64,000 bases of DNA from Actinotalea subterranea. Lineage in GTDB: Bacteria > Actinomycetota > Actinomycetes > Actinomycetales > Cellulomonadaceae. The notes beneath the pieces were generated by a model. It saw only the letters and a program-made list of their open reading frames with translations. It searched no databases and had not been told where the DNA came from. This document shows positions 35,652 through 44,290 of this stretch, in pieces (positions within the stretch are counted from its first letter, which is position 1; each line of letters starts with the position of its first letter). The position numbers were made by a program, and so were the translations under genes. The stretch spans positions 148,827 through 212,826 of the forward strand of contig NZ_VTTP01000001.1 of the NCBI RefSeq assembly GCF_008364845.1. Reading direction: 5' to 3'.

Positions 35652-36581
35652 TCAGCGCGCCCGCGCCACGATCGCGTCGGCGAAGCGGTCCAGCGCGCCG
35701 TCGCCGAGGCTCGTGAAGAGGGACGGCTCGACGAGCTCGAGCTCCATGAGGACAGGCTCCTCCTCGTCACCGCTCACCACGTCCACGCGGGCGTACAGGA
35801 AGGGCTCGGGAGGGACCTCCACGCCGTCGGCCGAGGCGGTCAGCAGCCGGCGCGCTACGCGGATGACCTCCCGGGCCACCTCGACCTCCGTCTCGGAGGC
35901 CGTGATGCGCTCCATGCGCTCCTCCTTGTAGACGCCGTCGACGCCGACGTCCGGCCCGTCGAGCATCGCGCCCTTGAGAACGCTGTGCGAGTACTCGCCC
36001 GCGATGAAGACGTGGGCGCGCTCACCGACGGTGTCGACGCTGCGCAGGTAGCGCTGCACCATGACCGTGCGCTCCGCCTCGAGCAGGCGCCGCGCGTGGC
36101 GGATGGCCAGACCCCGTGACCCGGCGTCGATCGCCGTGTAGCGCCCCGTGTCGACCGAGCCCGCGGACACGGCAGGCTTGATGACGAAGTCGCCGTGCGC
36201 CGGGAACCGCGTGTGCAGGGCCCGCGAGGAGAGGTGCCGCTCGGGCTCGAGCCAGATCGTCGGGACCACGGGGACGCCCGCACGCTCGAGCTCGTCGAGG
36301 TAGTGCTTGTCCGTGTTCCACCGGACCACCGGGTAGGGGTTCGCCAGGGTCGAGACCGCCTCGACGCGCGACGCCCACTCGAGGAACTCGCCACGACGCT
36401 GCGCGTAGTCCCACGTCGAGCGGATGACCACGAGGTCGAACGCGCTCCAGTCGACGGCGGGGTCGTCCCAGACGACCGTCTGCGCCTCGACGCCGCGCTG
36501 CAGGAGGGCTCCCAGGAGCGGGGCGTCGTCGGGGTCCAGGTCGGGCAGGGCCGTGCAGGTGGCCAGCGCGATTCGAGTCAC
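35652..36581 (-). CDS. ATP-grasp domain protein (DcsG/RimK-like)
   Basis: A 309-aa ATP-grasp ligase-like protein. N-terminal domain: ATCTALPDLDPDD and FDLVVIRSTWDYAQRR. ATP-binding part: NTDKHYLDELERAGVPVVPT, DFVIKPAVSAGSVDTGRY and VMVQRYLRSVDTVGERAHVFI. The C-terminal part has the metal-binding ELELVEPSLF. The layout resembles the cyclo-ligase DcsG and its many uncharacterised relatives; the natural acceptor is unknown. TAGGGT six bases before GTG 36581 indicates a leaderless message. Confidence 0.85.
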   Translation of the reverse strand: MTRIALATCTALPDLDPDDAPLLGALLQRGVEAQTVVWDDPAVDWSAFDLVVIRSTWDYAQRRGEFLEWASRVEAVSTLANPYPVVRWNTDKHYLDELERAGVPVVPTIWLEPERHLSSRALHTRFPAHGDFVIKPAVSAGSVDTGRYTAIDAGSRGLAIRHARRLLEAERTVMVQRYLRSVDTVGERAHVFIAGEYSHSVLKGAMLDGPDVGVDGVYKEERMERITASETEVEVAREVIRVARRLLTASADGVEVPPEPFLYARVDVVSGDEEEPVLMELELVEPSLFTSLGDGALDRFADAIVARAR

Positions 36582-36587
36582 GGCACC

Positions 36588-36593
36588 ACCCTA
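36588..36593 (-). promoter_or_regulatory. -10 box TAGGGT of the ATP-grasp gene (leaderless)
   Basis: TAGGGT, six bases, then GTG on the minus strand. The remaining bases to 36830 show no gene or repeat that I can support. Confidence 0.6.
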
Positions 36594-36830
36594 GACGGCG
36601 AGCCCCTTCCCGACCTGGGCCGGGCGTCCAGCGGCGGGGTCGACGCCCACCGCGGCGGATCACGGTCGGGGATCCCAGGGCGCATCATGGCGGGTCCGCC
36701 GGACCCGTGCCGACTCACCCGTCCAGGTGACGGGCACGTCCGGGTGCCGCCTCCCGCGATGCCGACCCGCCCGCGGTGCGGTTTGATCAGCCGGGAGGGG
36801 GCAGTCGTCCCGCACGGAGAGGTAGGCATC

Positions 36831-37211
36831 GTGGAGGAAGCGAAGACGGGGGCGGGCGAGTCGGGCATGTCCCTCGAGGCCGAGGCCGACCGCTCGGTGG
36901 TACGTGCCTGGGGCGAGATCGACCTGACCGTGCGACGCGACGCGACGCAGCTGTGCGCCGAGGTCGTGGAGCGTGGCCTCCCCCTCGTCATCGACACCCG
37001 CGACGTGACGTTCATCGACTCGACCGGCATGTCGATCCTCGTCCGCCTCGCACGCGACGCCGAGAGCAACGGCTACCCGGTCGAGCTGCACAACCCGCCG
37101 TGGATGCTCCGCGAGCTGCTCACCATCACGGGCGTCGACCGCATCCTGCCGATCGCCGACGGCGAGAGCTCGGCCGGGCCCGCGTCGGCCGCCGGCGACG
37201 GGCAGGGCTGA
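36831..37211 (+). CDS. STAS-domain anti-sigma factor antagonist
   Basis: A 126-aa SpoIIAA/RsbV-like protein. The phosphorylatable serine is S64 in FIDSTGMSILV. Flanking strands SVVRAWGEIDLTV and PLVIDTRDVTF fit the STAS fold. Such proteins bind and sequester an anti-sigma kinase when unphosphorylated; no partner kinase is adjacent, so its target is elsewhere. GTG 36831 is chosen because GGAGAGG lies eight bases upstream; ATG 36867 would truncate only a non-conserved leader. Confidence 0.85.
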   Translation: MEEAKTGAGESGMSLEAEADRSVVRAWGEIDLTVRRDATQLCAEVVERGLPLVIDTRDVTFIDSTGMSILVRLARDAESNGYPVELHNPPWMLRELLTITGVDRILPIADGESSAGPASAAGDGQG

Positions 37212-37254
37212 GAACCGCAGGGGGCCGGGAGCGAGCCAGGTGCCCGGGTACGAC

Positions 37255-37294
37255 GAAGGCCCCCGACCGGTGTCTCCACTGGTCAGGGGCCTTC
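37255..37294. terminator. Terminator between STAS gene and tRNA-Lys
   Basis: A stem of 14 bp with one mismatch (37255-37268 with 37281-37294) and a 12-base loop. Convergent genes flank it. Confidence 0.75.
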
Positions 37295-37298
37295 ACTG

Positions 37299-37371
<73 letters not shown>

Positions 37372-37531
37372 GCGGTGCACGAGATTAGCACCGGGACGAC
37401 GCCGAAGCGAAACCGGATCCGACCCGCCTACGCACGCGACGCGGTGGGCGTGACGCACGTCACGCCCGGGCCGCCGAGGAGCCCTCGGTGCCGCGCCGAC
37501 TCGACCCCTCGGCAACGCGAGGGCCTGTCGG

Positions 37532-37816
37532 TCAGCCCGCCGTCTGCGGCTCGGACCGCTCGTGGTGGCCCTCGTCGCCGCCGTCCCACCAGGCGACGTC
37601 GGGCAGGCCCTCGTCCTCGAGGATCGCGGGCGAGGCAGGTCCGTCGGGGCTCACGAGGTCGGCGAGGAGGGCCAGCGGGACGCCCTCGGCGAGCAGGTGC
37701 ATGACCTCGGCGCTCGCCTCCTCCTCGACGTGCTCGGCCGCTTCCGTCACGGCAGCGTCGGGCTCGAGGTCGACGAGAGCGTCGTCGTCCTGCCAGGGAG
37801 TGGTCTCCGGGGCCAT
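37532..37816 (-). CDS. Small acidic hypothetical protein
   Basis: A 94-aa strongly acidic protein. It starts MAPETTPWQDDDALVDLEP and ends GLPDVAWWDGGDEGHHERSEPQ. A hydrophobic stretch VMHLLAEGVPLALLADLVSP could be a helix. I recognise no family. It lies downstream of the GroES-like gene on the same strand. The start ATG 37816 is preceded by GAAGAGG about ten bases upstream; in-frame GTGs immediately upstream are alternatives. Confidence 0.6.
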   Translation of the reverse strand: MAPETTPWQDDDALVDLEPDAAVTEAAEHVEEEASAEVMHLLAEGVPLALLADLVSPDGPASPAILEDEGLPDVAWWDGGDEGHHERSEPQTAG

Positions 37817-37952
37817 CACGTGCACCTCTTCCTCGCACTGCTCGAAGGTCTCACTGCACCACCATCGGACCTGGCGCGCAACGGCTGGCGCGCCGCGCGG
37901 CCCCCGTGCCGGACCCGCGCCCGCGTCGTCGGACGCCTCAACGGTCGAACGC

Positions 37953-38303
37953 TCAGAGGTAGAGCCCGGTTCCCTCACCGCTGGCCTCGGGCTCCGCGAC
38001 GCCGTGGATGTCCCGCTCACGCAGCAGCAGGTACTCGACGCCCCCGATCTCCACCTCGGCGCGGTCCTCCGGGTCGAAGAGGACCCTGTCGCCGAGGTCC
38101 ACCTGGCGCACGTGCTGCCCGACGGCGACGACCGCGCCCCAGGCGAGCCGCTTGCCCATCGTCGCGGTCGCGGGGATGAGGATGCCCGAGGAGGACATGC
38201 GCTCCGCGGACTCCGAGTCGACCCTGACCAGGACCCGGTCGTTGAGCATGCGGACGGCGGGACGCGGCTCCGGGGCGGCGGGGACGGGGGCTGTCGGGCT
38301 CAC
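37953..38303 (-). CDS. GroES-like (Cpn10-fold) protein
   Basis: A 116-aa protein with a GroES-like core: VRMLNDRVLVRVDSESAERMSSSGILIPATA, GAVVAVGQHV, VDLGDRVLFDPED and EYLLLRERDIHGVAE. The mobile-loop position is the SSSGILIPATA segment. It is longer at both ends than GroES (about 97 aa), and no groEL is adjacent, so it is a lone paralogue. TACGGT six bases before GTG implies a leaderless message. Confidence 0.82.
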   Translation of the reverse strand: MSPTAPVPAAPEPRPAVRMLNDRVLVRVDSESAERMSSSGILIPATATMGKRLAWGAVVAVGQHVRQVDLGDRVLFDPEDRAEVEIGGVEYLLLRERDIHGVAEPEASGEGTGLYL

Positions 38304-38309
38304 GCGCCG

Positions 38310-38315
38310 ACCGTA
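38310..38315 (-). promoter_or_regulatory. -10 box TACGGT of the GroES-like gene (leaderless)
   Basis: TACGGT, six bases, then GTG 38303 on the minus strand. Confidence 0.6.
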
Positions 38316-38349
38316 CTCGACACCCGGCGGGTCGCGGGTCCGCGGTCGC

Positions 38350-38355
38350 TAGGCT
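38350..38355 (+). promoter_or_regulatory. bcp: -10 box TAGGCT of bcp
   Basis: TAGGCT lies 26 bases before the ATG, leaving a short leader that carries GAAGGAG; a contrast to the leaderless divergent gene. Confidence 0.55.
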
Positions 38356-38381
38356 GGGAGGCCCCCTGCCGAAGGAGAACC

Positions 38382-38849
38382 ATGCCGCGCCTCGACGTCG
38401 GAGACCTCGCCCCCGACTTCACGCTGCCGACGCACGACGGCGGCTCCCTCACGCTCTCCGCGATGCGCGGCGACCACGTGGTGCTCTTCTTCTTCCCCGC
38501 GGCGATGACGCCGGGGTGCACCACGGAGGCCTGCGACTTCAACAGCTCGCTGGACGCCCTGCAGGGTGCCGGCTACCGGGTCGTCGGCATCTCGCCCGAC
38601 CCGGTCCCGAAGCTCGCCGAGTTCGTCGAGTCCGCGGGCCTGACCTACCCGCTCGCCTCGGACCTCGACCGGGCCGTCCTGACCGAGTACGGGGCCTACG
38701 GCGAGAAGAAGCTGTACGGCAAGACGGTCACGGGCGTGATCCGCTCGACGATCGTGGTCGCGCCCGACGGGACCGTCGAGCTCGCGCGCTACAACATCAA
38801 GGCGACGGGCCACGTGGCGAAGCTGCGCCGCGACCTCGGGCTGGACTGA
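38382..38849 (+). CDS. bcp: Thioredoxin-dependent peroxiredoxin (BCP/PrxQ)
   Basis: A 155-aa atypical peroxiredoxin reducing peroxides with electrons from thioredoxin. The peroxidatic cysteine is C46 in MTPGCTTEACDF and the resolving cysteine is C51, five residues on as in BCP. LFFFPAAMTPGC replaces the usual FYPKANTPGC. GAAGGAG precedes the ATG. A thioredoxin gene lies 1.4 kb away and could be its reductant (inference). Confidence 0.95.
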   Translation: MPRLDVGDLAPDFTLPTHDGGSLTLSAMRGDHVVLFFFPAAMTPGCTTEACDFNSSLDALQGAGYRVVGISPDPVPKLAEFVESAGLTYPLASDLDRAVLTEYGAYGEKKLYGKTVTGVIRSTIVVAPDGTVELARYNIKATGHVAKLRRDLGLD

Positions 38850-38857
38850 GGCACGAC

Positions 38858-38884
38858 GGCCCGACGACCACCGGTCGTCGGGCC
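38858..38884 (+). terminator. Terminator after bcp
   Basis: A perfect 12-bp stem (38858-38869 with 38873-38884) and a three-base loop; shared with the convergent CarD gene. Confidence 0.85.
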
Positions 38885-38919
38885 ACCGTCCCGCGCGGGC
38901 TCAGGCGTGGCCGCGTCCC

Positions 38920-39453
38920 TCAGGACGCCGCCGCCATGGAAGCCTCGCCGGGCGCGTCACCGAGGACGGCGTCACCGAGGATGGCGTGATCGAGCACGGC
39001 CTCGGAGGCCTCGCGGGTCAGCGTGAGGGCGAGCGCGAGCTCCGTGATGAGTGGGTGACGTGCGAGCTTGAGAAGGTCCTTCTCCCCGGCTGAGATCCCG
39101 TGGTCGCGCTGACGACGGGCCAGGTCACGCACGACGCCGGCGATGACGAGCAGCTCGCCGGACCGGAGACGCTCCGTGTTCTCCTTCATCCGGCGTGACC
39201 ACATCTCCTGCTGAGGGCCCGTGGCCGATCGCAGCACGTCGAGCAGCGCCGCGACCGCCCGGCCGTCGCTGACCGGGCGCAGCCCGACCTCGTCGGCTGC
39301 GTCGACGGGGACGTCGATGGCGAGCTCGCTGCCGTGCACCCGGAGGGTCACGTAGCTGCGTGCGCGGTCCCGGAACCTGCGGTCCGAGACGCACACGACC
39401 GTCGTGGGGCCGTGGTGGGGGTGGACGACTGTCTGACCTTCGGAGAACTCCAT
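38920..39453 (-). CDS. CarD-like RNA polymerase-binding regulator
   Basis: A 177-aa protein with the CarD/TRCF RNA polymerase-interaction domain at its N terminus (FSEGQTVVHPHHGPTTVVCV) and a helical C-terminal domain (AALLDVLRSATG, EMWSRRMKENTERLRSGELLVIAGVVRDLARRQRDHG, SAGEKDLLKLARHPLITELALAL). CarD stabilises open promoter complexes. The ELLVIAGVVRDL and SAGEKDLL phrases match CarD. Whether it is the essential CarD or a second copy cannot be told here. ATG 39453 fits the domain edge. Confidence 0.9.
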   Translation of the reverse strand: MEFSEGQTVVHPHHGPTTVVCVSDRRFRDRARSYVTLRVHGSELAIDVPVDAADEVGLRPVSDGRAVAALLDVLRSATGPQQEMWSRRMKENTERLRSGELLVIAGVVRDLARRQRDHGISAGEKDLLKLARHPLITELALALTLTREASEAVLDHAILGDAVLGDAPGEASMAAAS

Positions 39454-39694
39454 GTGCGGCCTCTGCTCTGGGCGCGGCACCGCGTTCGGCAGCCCCCGGG
39501 CGTGCCCGGCAGGCCGTCGTCCCGGCGCGCGACCCCGACCTGGGACGGTCGGTGGCCGGCGCGGGAGCGCGGAGGCGGCATGCCCATACGGATGGGTGCT
39601 GTCCGCCGCGAACCGGCCCGACCAGTGTCCCACCCCTGGGGCCGACGGCTCGCCTGTGCGGTTCCTCACAGGCGGTCGTCGGCCCCGGAGCCTC

Positions 39695-39700
39695 TACTCT
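39695..39700 (+). promoter_or_regulatory. -10 box TACTCT of tRNA-Leu
   Basis: TACTCT ends nine bases before the tRNA. Confidence 0.5.
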
Positions 39701-39709
39701 CGTCCCTGA

Positions 39710-39792
39710 GCGCGAGTGGCGAAATCAGGCAGACGCGCCAGGTTTAGGTCCTGGTGCCTTCGGGCGTGCGGGTTCGATTCCCGCCTCGCGCA
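39710..39792 (+). tRNA. tRNA-Leu (TAG)
   Basis: 83 nt with a long variable arm (TGCCTTCGGGCG). Acceptor GCGCGAG/CTCGCGC, discriminator A. The anticodon loop TTTAGGT contains TAG. Confidence 0.97.
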
Positions 39793-39867
39793 CCCCGACG
39801 TCGGCACCTCGACGCGGGATGCCCGACAGGGCGTGCCCGGCAGCGCGGCCGTCATGCCACCGCGGCG

Positions 39868-40293
39868 TCAGTGCTGGTGACCGTGACCCGCGTGGTCGTG
39901 CTCGTGGTCGTGGTCGTGCGCCTCCGGCTCGCCCTCGCGCTGAGCCGCGATCTGCGCGCGGACCGCGTCCATGTCCAGGCCCTTGACTGCCTGCACGACC
40001 TGCTCGAGCGACTGCTTGGGCAGCGCGCCCGGCTGCGCGAACACGAGGACGCCCTCGCGGAACGCCATGAGCGTCGGGATGGACGTGATGTTCGCCGCCG
40101 CCGCGAGGCCCTGCTCGGCCTCGGTGTCGACCTTCGCGTGGACGACGTCGGGGTGCTCCACCGACGACTCCTCGAACACGGGCGCGAACTGGCGGCACGG
40201 ACCGCACCAGGCGGCCCAGAAGTCCACGAGCACGATGTCGTTCGTCGTGACGGCCTTCTCGAAGTCCTGCTCGGTCAGCTCGATCGTCGGCAT
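39868..40293 (-). CDS. Thioredoxin with a histidine-rich C-terminal tail
   Basis: A 141-aa thioredoxin: VLVDFWAAWCGPCRQFAPVFEE contains the WCGPC active site, and NITSIPTLMAFREG carries the cis-proline. The fold ends near residue 110. The tail, about 20 residues after REGEPEA, has nine His within HDHDHEHDHAGHGHQH. Such a tail should bind nickel, zinc or copper (inference). GAGAGGAA precedes the ATG by five bases. It is divergent from the DUF4916 gene. Confidence 0.93.
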   Translation of the reverse strand: MPTIELTEQDFEKAVTTNDIVLVDFWAAWCGPCRQFAPVFEESSVEHPDVVHAKVDTEAEQGLAAAANITSIPTLMAFREGVLVFAQPGALPKQSLEQVVQAVKGLDMDAVRAQIAAQREGEPEAHDHDHEHDHAGHGHQH

Positions 40294-40441
40294 CCTGGTT
40301 CCTCTCGTTCGGGGTCAGCGCGGGCGGCGCGGCGCACCTGCACCCTCCGCGACCCGCACGGTCCGGCCACCGGACCGGCCCTGGGGCCATGCGTGCGTCA
40401 ACGCCTCGGCGGGCCGGGTATTCCCTCCCCCCGCTCACCCT

Positions 40442-40447
40442 TAGGCT
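40442..40447 (+). promoter_or_regulatory. -10 box TAGGCT (leaderless) of the DUF4916 gene
   Basis: TAGGCT, seven bases, then ATG 40455. Confidence 0.6.
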
Positions 40448-40454
40448 CGCGTGC

Positions 40455-41006
40455 ATGACCGACACCGCCGACTACCCCCGGGAGCCGAAGCCCGACGGCT
40501 GGCTCACCGAGCGCGAGCTCGCCGCCGCGCGGGGGCACCTGCCCATGCTGTACGTCGACGCCGTCCCGGTGCGCGTCGACGAGAGCGGGGACGTCATCGC
40601 CGTCGGGCTCCTCCTGCGGGTCAACGGCGCGGGCGAGATGACGCGCGCGCTCGTCTCCGGTCGGGTCATGTTCCACGAGCGCATCCGTGACGCGCTCCTG
40701 CGGCACATCGAGAAGGACCTCGGGCCTGTCGCGCTCCCCCAGATCCCTGCGGCCCCGCAGCCGTTCACCGTCGCCGAGTACTTCCCGACGCCCGGTGTCA
40801 CGCCGTACCACGACGCGCGGCAGCACGCCGTGTCCATGGCCTACGTGGTGCCCGTCTCGGGCGACTGCCAGCCGCAGCAGGACGCCCTCGACCTCGCGTG
40901 GCTCACGCCGGAGGAGGCCTGCGGGAGCCAGGTGCAGGTCGAGATGACCGGCGGGCACGGCTACCTCCTGCGCCAGGCGATGGCGTACGTCGGCCGCCTG
41001 CCCTGA
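40455..41006 (+). CDS. DUF4916 / NUDIX-fold protein
   Basis: A 183-aa protein of the DUF4916 family, a NUDIX-like fold. MLYVDAVPVRVDESGDVIAVGLLLRV is the core strand pair and FHERIRDALLRHIEKDLGP takes the place of the NUDIX box, with the usual GX5E-REUXEE pattern degraded. Catalysis is therefore uncertain. Family members are widespread in actinobacteria and uncharacterised as far as I know. Leaderless start at ATG 40455. Confidence 0.8.
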   Translation: MTDTADYPREPKPDGWLTERELAAARGHLPMLYVDAVPVRVDESGDVIAVGLLLRVNGAGEMTRALVSGRVMFHERIRDALLRHIEKDLGPVALPQIPAAPQPFTVAEYFPTPGVTPYHDARQHAVSMAYVVPVSGDCQPQQDALDLAWLTPEEACGSQVQVEMTGGHGYLLRQAMAYVGRLP

Positions 41007-41084
41007 CCCGGACGGTCCGCGAAGTCCGCACCGCGCCGGCCGGGACCGGTCCGCTCAGCCCGGGGATGCTCAGCCGAGGGCGGG

Positions 41085-42731
41085 TCAGCCCAGGGCGAGC
41101 TCCGGCCAGTGCGCGAGGTCGTGGCGCAGCGCGCGGTCGTGCGTCGCGACCACGACCGCCGCGCTCGTCGTCACGAGCGCCTCGGTGAGCTCGTCCACCA
41201 GCGCCACCGAGAGGTGGTTGGTCGGCTCGTCGAGCAGGAGCACGTGCGGCGCGGCCAGCAGCGCCTTCGCGAGCTCGAAACGACGGCGCTGACCCACCGA
41301 CAGCTCACGCAGGGGCCGGTCGAGGTCGTCCTCGGTCAGCAGACCGAGCGCCGCGACGGGCACGAGGCGCGCCGGGTCGAGGCGCCCGGCGTCGAGCAGC
41401 GCGAGCGCGTGCGCGGCGTAGGCCTCGAACCCCGTGCGCTCGTCACCGGGTGCGGGCGCCGGCTCCTCCCGCGCGTCGTCGTCCTGGCCCAGGAGGCCGA
41501 AGCGGACGCCCGGGGCGGCGTGCCGGACGCCGCGGACCGAGGGCAGGGAACCCGCCAGGACGGCGAGCAGCGTCGACTTCCCGGCCCCGTTGGGCCCCGT
41601 CACGAGCAGCCGCCCGCAGGCCGGCAGGTCCACGCGCACACCCGGCAGGTCGAGGCGCCCGGGGACGTGGACCCCGCGGACCTCGAGGAGCGGGTGCCGG
41701 CCGTCCACGCCCTCGGGGAGCGCCGGCAGGTCCGGGAACGCGAGCGTCAGCGGCGGCACGGGTACCTCGACGGCCTGCGCCTCGAGGCGCTCGACAAGGC
41801 GATCCGCGGCCTTCACGTGGATGCGCGCGCGCGTCGCGCGGCGGTGGCGCTGGCTGCCCTTCGGGGGGCGCCACTCGTCGGAGAGGCCCTCGTAGGCCTC
41901 GTCGAGCCGCTCGGCGAGGGCCAGGGCCCGCTTGCGCTCCGCGGCGTAGCGCGCACGCCAGCGACGAAGCGCCGCGGCGCGCTGGAACCGGTACGTCGCG
42001 TAGCTCGACTCGCCGTACAGGGTCGGACGGCCGTCGACCGACGGGTCGAGGTCGAGGATCGCCGTCATCACGTCGTCGAGCAGCCGGCGGTCGTGCGTGA
42101 CGATCACGACGACACCGGGCCAGGCCCGCAGCTCCTGCGTGAGGTGCTCGATCCCCGCGGAGTCGAGGTGGTTCGTCGGCTCGTCGAGCAGCAGAACGTC
42201 GGCACGCTGGGCGACCCGGCACGCGAGGCGCACCCGGTAGCGCTCGCCGACGGACAGCGTCGCGAGCTCCCGGTCGAGGTCGCGGGGCGCGCCGAAGCGC
42301 GTCAGCGCCTCGTCGGCCCGACGGTCCGCGTCCCACACGCCGAGGCGTTCTGCCCGCCCGAGGACCTCGGCGAGCCGACGCGACGCGGCTGCGACCTCGG
42401 CGCCCGGGGCGTCCCCGGCGAGCGCGTCGACGGCGTGCGTGGCCGCCGCGAGCTCGGCCGCGAGGGCGCGGGCCCCCGCGAGCGCCTCGTCGACCACGTC
42501 ACGGACCGTCACGCCGGCGGGGGCCACGAGCTCCTGCGCGACCGCGACGACGTCGCCCCGCACACGCACCTGCCCCGAGCGGACGGGGATCTCCCCTGCG
42601 AGTGCCCGCAGCAGCGTCGTCTTGCCCGTGCCGTTCTCACCGACGAGGCCGATCCGGTCCCCCGGCCCCGCGGAGAAGGTCACGCCCGAGAGGACCTCGC
42701 GACCGGGGTACCCCACGGCGACGTCACGCAC
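41085..42731 (-). CDS. ABC-F ATPase (non-EttA, resistance- or translation-type)
   Basis: A twin-domain ABC ATPase without membrane segments, 548 aa from GTG 42731. First domain: GENGTGKTT, LSVGERYRVRLA, LLLDEPTNHLDSAG. Second domain: GPNGAGKST, LSVGQRRRFELA, LLLDEPTNHLS. The inter-domain linker (RARYAAERKRALALAERLDE to RATRARIHVKAADRL) is the ribosome-contacting part of ABC-F proteins. GTG 42731 starts inside the first conserved strand, so translation more likely begins upstream, possibly at CTG 42806 overlapping the rdgB stop. Confidence 0.88.
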   Translation of the reverse strand: MRDVAVGYPGREVLSGVTFSAGPGDRIGLVGENGTGKTTLLRALAGEIPVRSGQVRVRGDVVAVAQELVAPAGVTVRDVVDEALAGARALAAELAAATHAVDALAGDAPGAEVAAASRRLAEVLGRAERLGVWDADRRADEALTRFGAPRDLDRELATLSVGERYRVRLACRVAQRADVLLLDEPTNHLDSAGIEHLTQELRAWPGVVVIVTHDRRLLDDVMTAILDLDPSVDGRPTLYGESSYATYRFQRAAALRRWRARYAAERKRALALAERLDEAYEGLSDEWRPPKGSQRHRRATRARIHVKAADRLVERLEAQAVEVPVPPLTLAFPDLPALPEGVDGRHPLLEVRGVHVPGRLDLPGVRVDLPACGRLLVTGPNGAGKSTLLAVLAGSLPSVRGVRHAAPGVRFGLLGQDDDAREEPAPAPGDERTGFEAYAAHALALLDAGRLDPARLVPVAALGLLTEDDLDRPLRELSVGQRRRFELAKALLAAPHVLLLDEPTNHLSVALVDELTEALVTTSAAVVVATHDRALRHDLAHWPELALG

Positions 42732-42802
42732 GGCGAGGTGGGCACCGCCCGACGCCGACGGTCCGTCCGGGCCAGCGCGACCGGGGTCGAGCGGCGTGCT
42801 GC

Positions 42803-43441
42803 TCAGCGGAGCCTCGCCGCGACGACGGGCGCGAGCAGACGGAAGGCCTTGCCCCGGTGGGAGATCGCGTTCTTCTCCTGCGGCGTGAGCTCGGCCGACG
42901 TCAGCAGCCGGCCCGCGGCATGCGCGGGCTGCTCGTCCGGGACGAGGATCGGGTCGTAGCCGAACCCGCCCTCGCCGCGCGGCGCACGCGTGAGGGTGCC
43001 GCGCATGACGCCCGTCTCGACGTGCTCGTAGCCGTCAGGCGTGACCAGGGCTGCGGCGCACGTGAACCCGGCACCCCGGTGCGCGTCAGGCACGTCCGCG
43101 ACCTGCTCGAGCAGGAGCGCGAGGTTCGCGGCGTCGTCACCGTGCCGCCCGGCCCACCGTGCCGAGAACACCCCGGGGGCGCCGCCGAGCACGTCGACGC
43201 ACAGCCCGGAGTCGTCCGCGATGGCCGGCAGCCCGGTGAAGGCCGCCAGCGCCCGCGCCTTGATCAACGCGTTCTCCTCGAACGTCACGCCGTCCTCGTG
43301 AGGTACGGGCGCGGCGACGTCGGCCGAGCCCACGACGTCCTCGGGGCGCAAGCCGGTGACGACGGGCGCGAGGATCGCCCGCAGCTCGGCGACCTTGTGC
43401 GGGTTGTGGGTGGCGAGGACGAGGCGGGCCACGGACGTCAC
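42803..43441 (-). CDS. rdgB: Non-canonical purine NTP pyrophosphatase (XTP/dITP diphosphatase)
   Basis: A 212-aa HAM1/RdgB enzyme that removes ITP, dITP and XTP from the nucleotide pool. Motifs: [14 protein letters not shown] at the N terminus, [38 protein letters not shown], and [13 protein letters not shown]. Length is normal. GTG 43441 overlaps the rph stop by GTGA. It belongs to the rph-rdgB-ABC-F overlapping run. Confidence 0.96.
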   Translation of the reverse strand: MTSVARLVLATHNPHKVAELRAILAPVVTGLRPEDVVGSADVAAPVPHEDGVTFEENALIKARALAAFTGLPAIADDSGLCVDVLGGAPGVFSARWAGRHGDDAANLALLLEQVADVPDAHRGAGFTCAAALVTPDGYEHVETGVMRGTLTRAPRGEGGFGYDPILVPDEQPAHAAGRLLTSAELTPQEKNAISHRGKAFRLLAPVVAARLR

Positions 43442-44196
43442 CCCTGCGGCGTCCCGAGCGCGGCCGCCTGGATCCGGGCGAGCTCGGCGGTGCCACCGAG
43501 CGCCAGGTCGAGCAGCGTGTCGAGCTCGCGGCGGTCGAACGCCGCCTGCTCGGCCGTGCCCTGGACCTCGACGAACAGGCCCTTGCCCGTGACGACCACG
43601 TTCATGTCCGTCTCCGCGCGCACGTCCTCGACGTAGGGCAGGTCCAGCATCGGCACGCCGTCGATGATGCCGACGCTCACGGCCGCGACCGTGTCCGTCA
43701 GCACGGGCCTGGTCCCGGTGATCTTGCCCTCGCGCTGGCCCCAGGCGACCGCGTCCGCGAGCGCGACGTACGCGCCCGTGATCGCCGCCGTGCGGGTCCC
43801 GCCGTCGGCCTGGAGCACGTCGCAGTCGAGCACGATCGTGTTCTCCCCGAGGGCCTTCACGTCGATGACCGCGCGCAGCGACCGGCCGATGAGCCGCGAG
43901 ATCTCGTGCGTGCGGCCACCGATGCGGCCCTTGACGGACTCGCGGTCGGAGCGCGTGCTCGTCGAACGCGGGAGCATCGCGTACTCCGCGGTGACCCAGC
44001 CGGCACCCGAGCCCTTCTTCCAGCGCGGGACACCCTCGGTGAAGGACGCGGCGCACAGCACGCGCGTGCGGCCGAACTCGACGAGGACGCTGCCCTCGGC
44101 CGCGTCGAGCCAGTTGCGGGTGATGGTCACGGGGCGCAGCTCGTCCGGCCGACGGCCGTCGGCGCGCAGCGCGGCCGCAGAGATCTCAGAGGTCAT
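43438..44196 (-). CDS. rph: Ribonuclease PH
   Basis: A 252-aa phosphorolytic exoribonuclease that trims tRNA 3' ends. Seen are [50 protein letters not shown] and the active-site [27 protein letters not shown]. Start ATG 44196 is fixed by TAGGGT seven bases upstream (leaderless), which removes about 80 spurious upstream residues. rdgB follows with a four-base overlap. Confidence 0.97.
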   Translation of the reverse strand: MTSEISAAALRADGRRPDELRPVTITRNWLDAAEGSVLVEFGRTRVLCAASFTEGVPRWKKGSGAGWVTAEYAMLPRSTSTRSDRESVKGRIGGRTHEISRLIGRSLRAVIDVKALGENTIVLDCDVLQADGGTRTAAITGAYVALADAVAWGQREGKITGTRPVLTDTVAAVSVGIIDGVPMLDLPYVEDVRAETDMNVVVTGKGLFVEVQGTAEQAAFDRRELDTLLDLALGGTAELARIQAAALGTPQG

Positions 44197-44203
44197 GCCC
44201 CGA

Positions 44204-44209
44204 ACCCTA
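44204..44209 (-). promoter_or_regulatory. rph: -10 box TAGGGT of rph (leaderless)
   Basis: TAGGGT, seven bases, then ATG 44196 on the minus strand. Confidence 0.6.
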
Positions 44210-44290
44210 GGCGAAACCAGCGACGTGGCCCGACCTCGTCGCGGCGCGCACGGAGGGCGACAGGTCCTGGCGCGGCCCGCCGTGGTGTCG

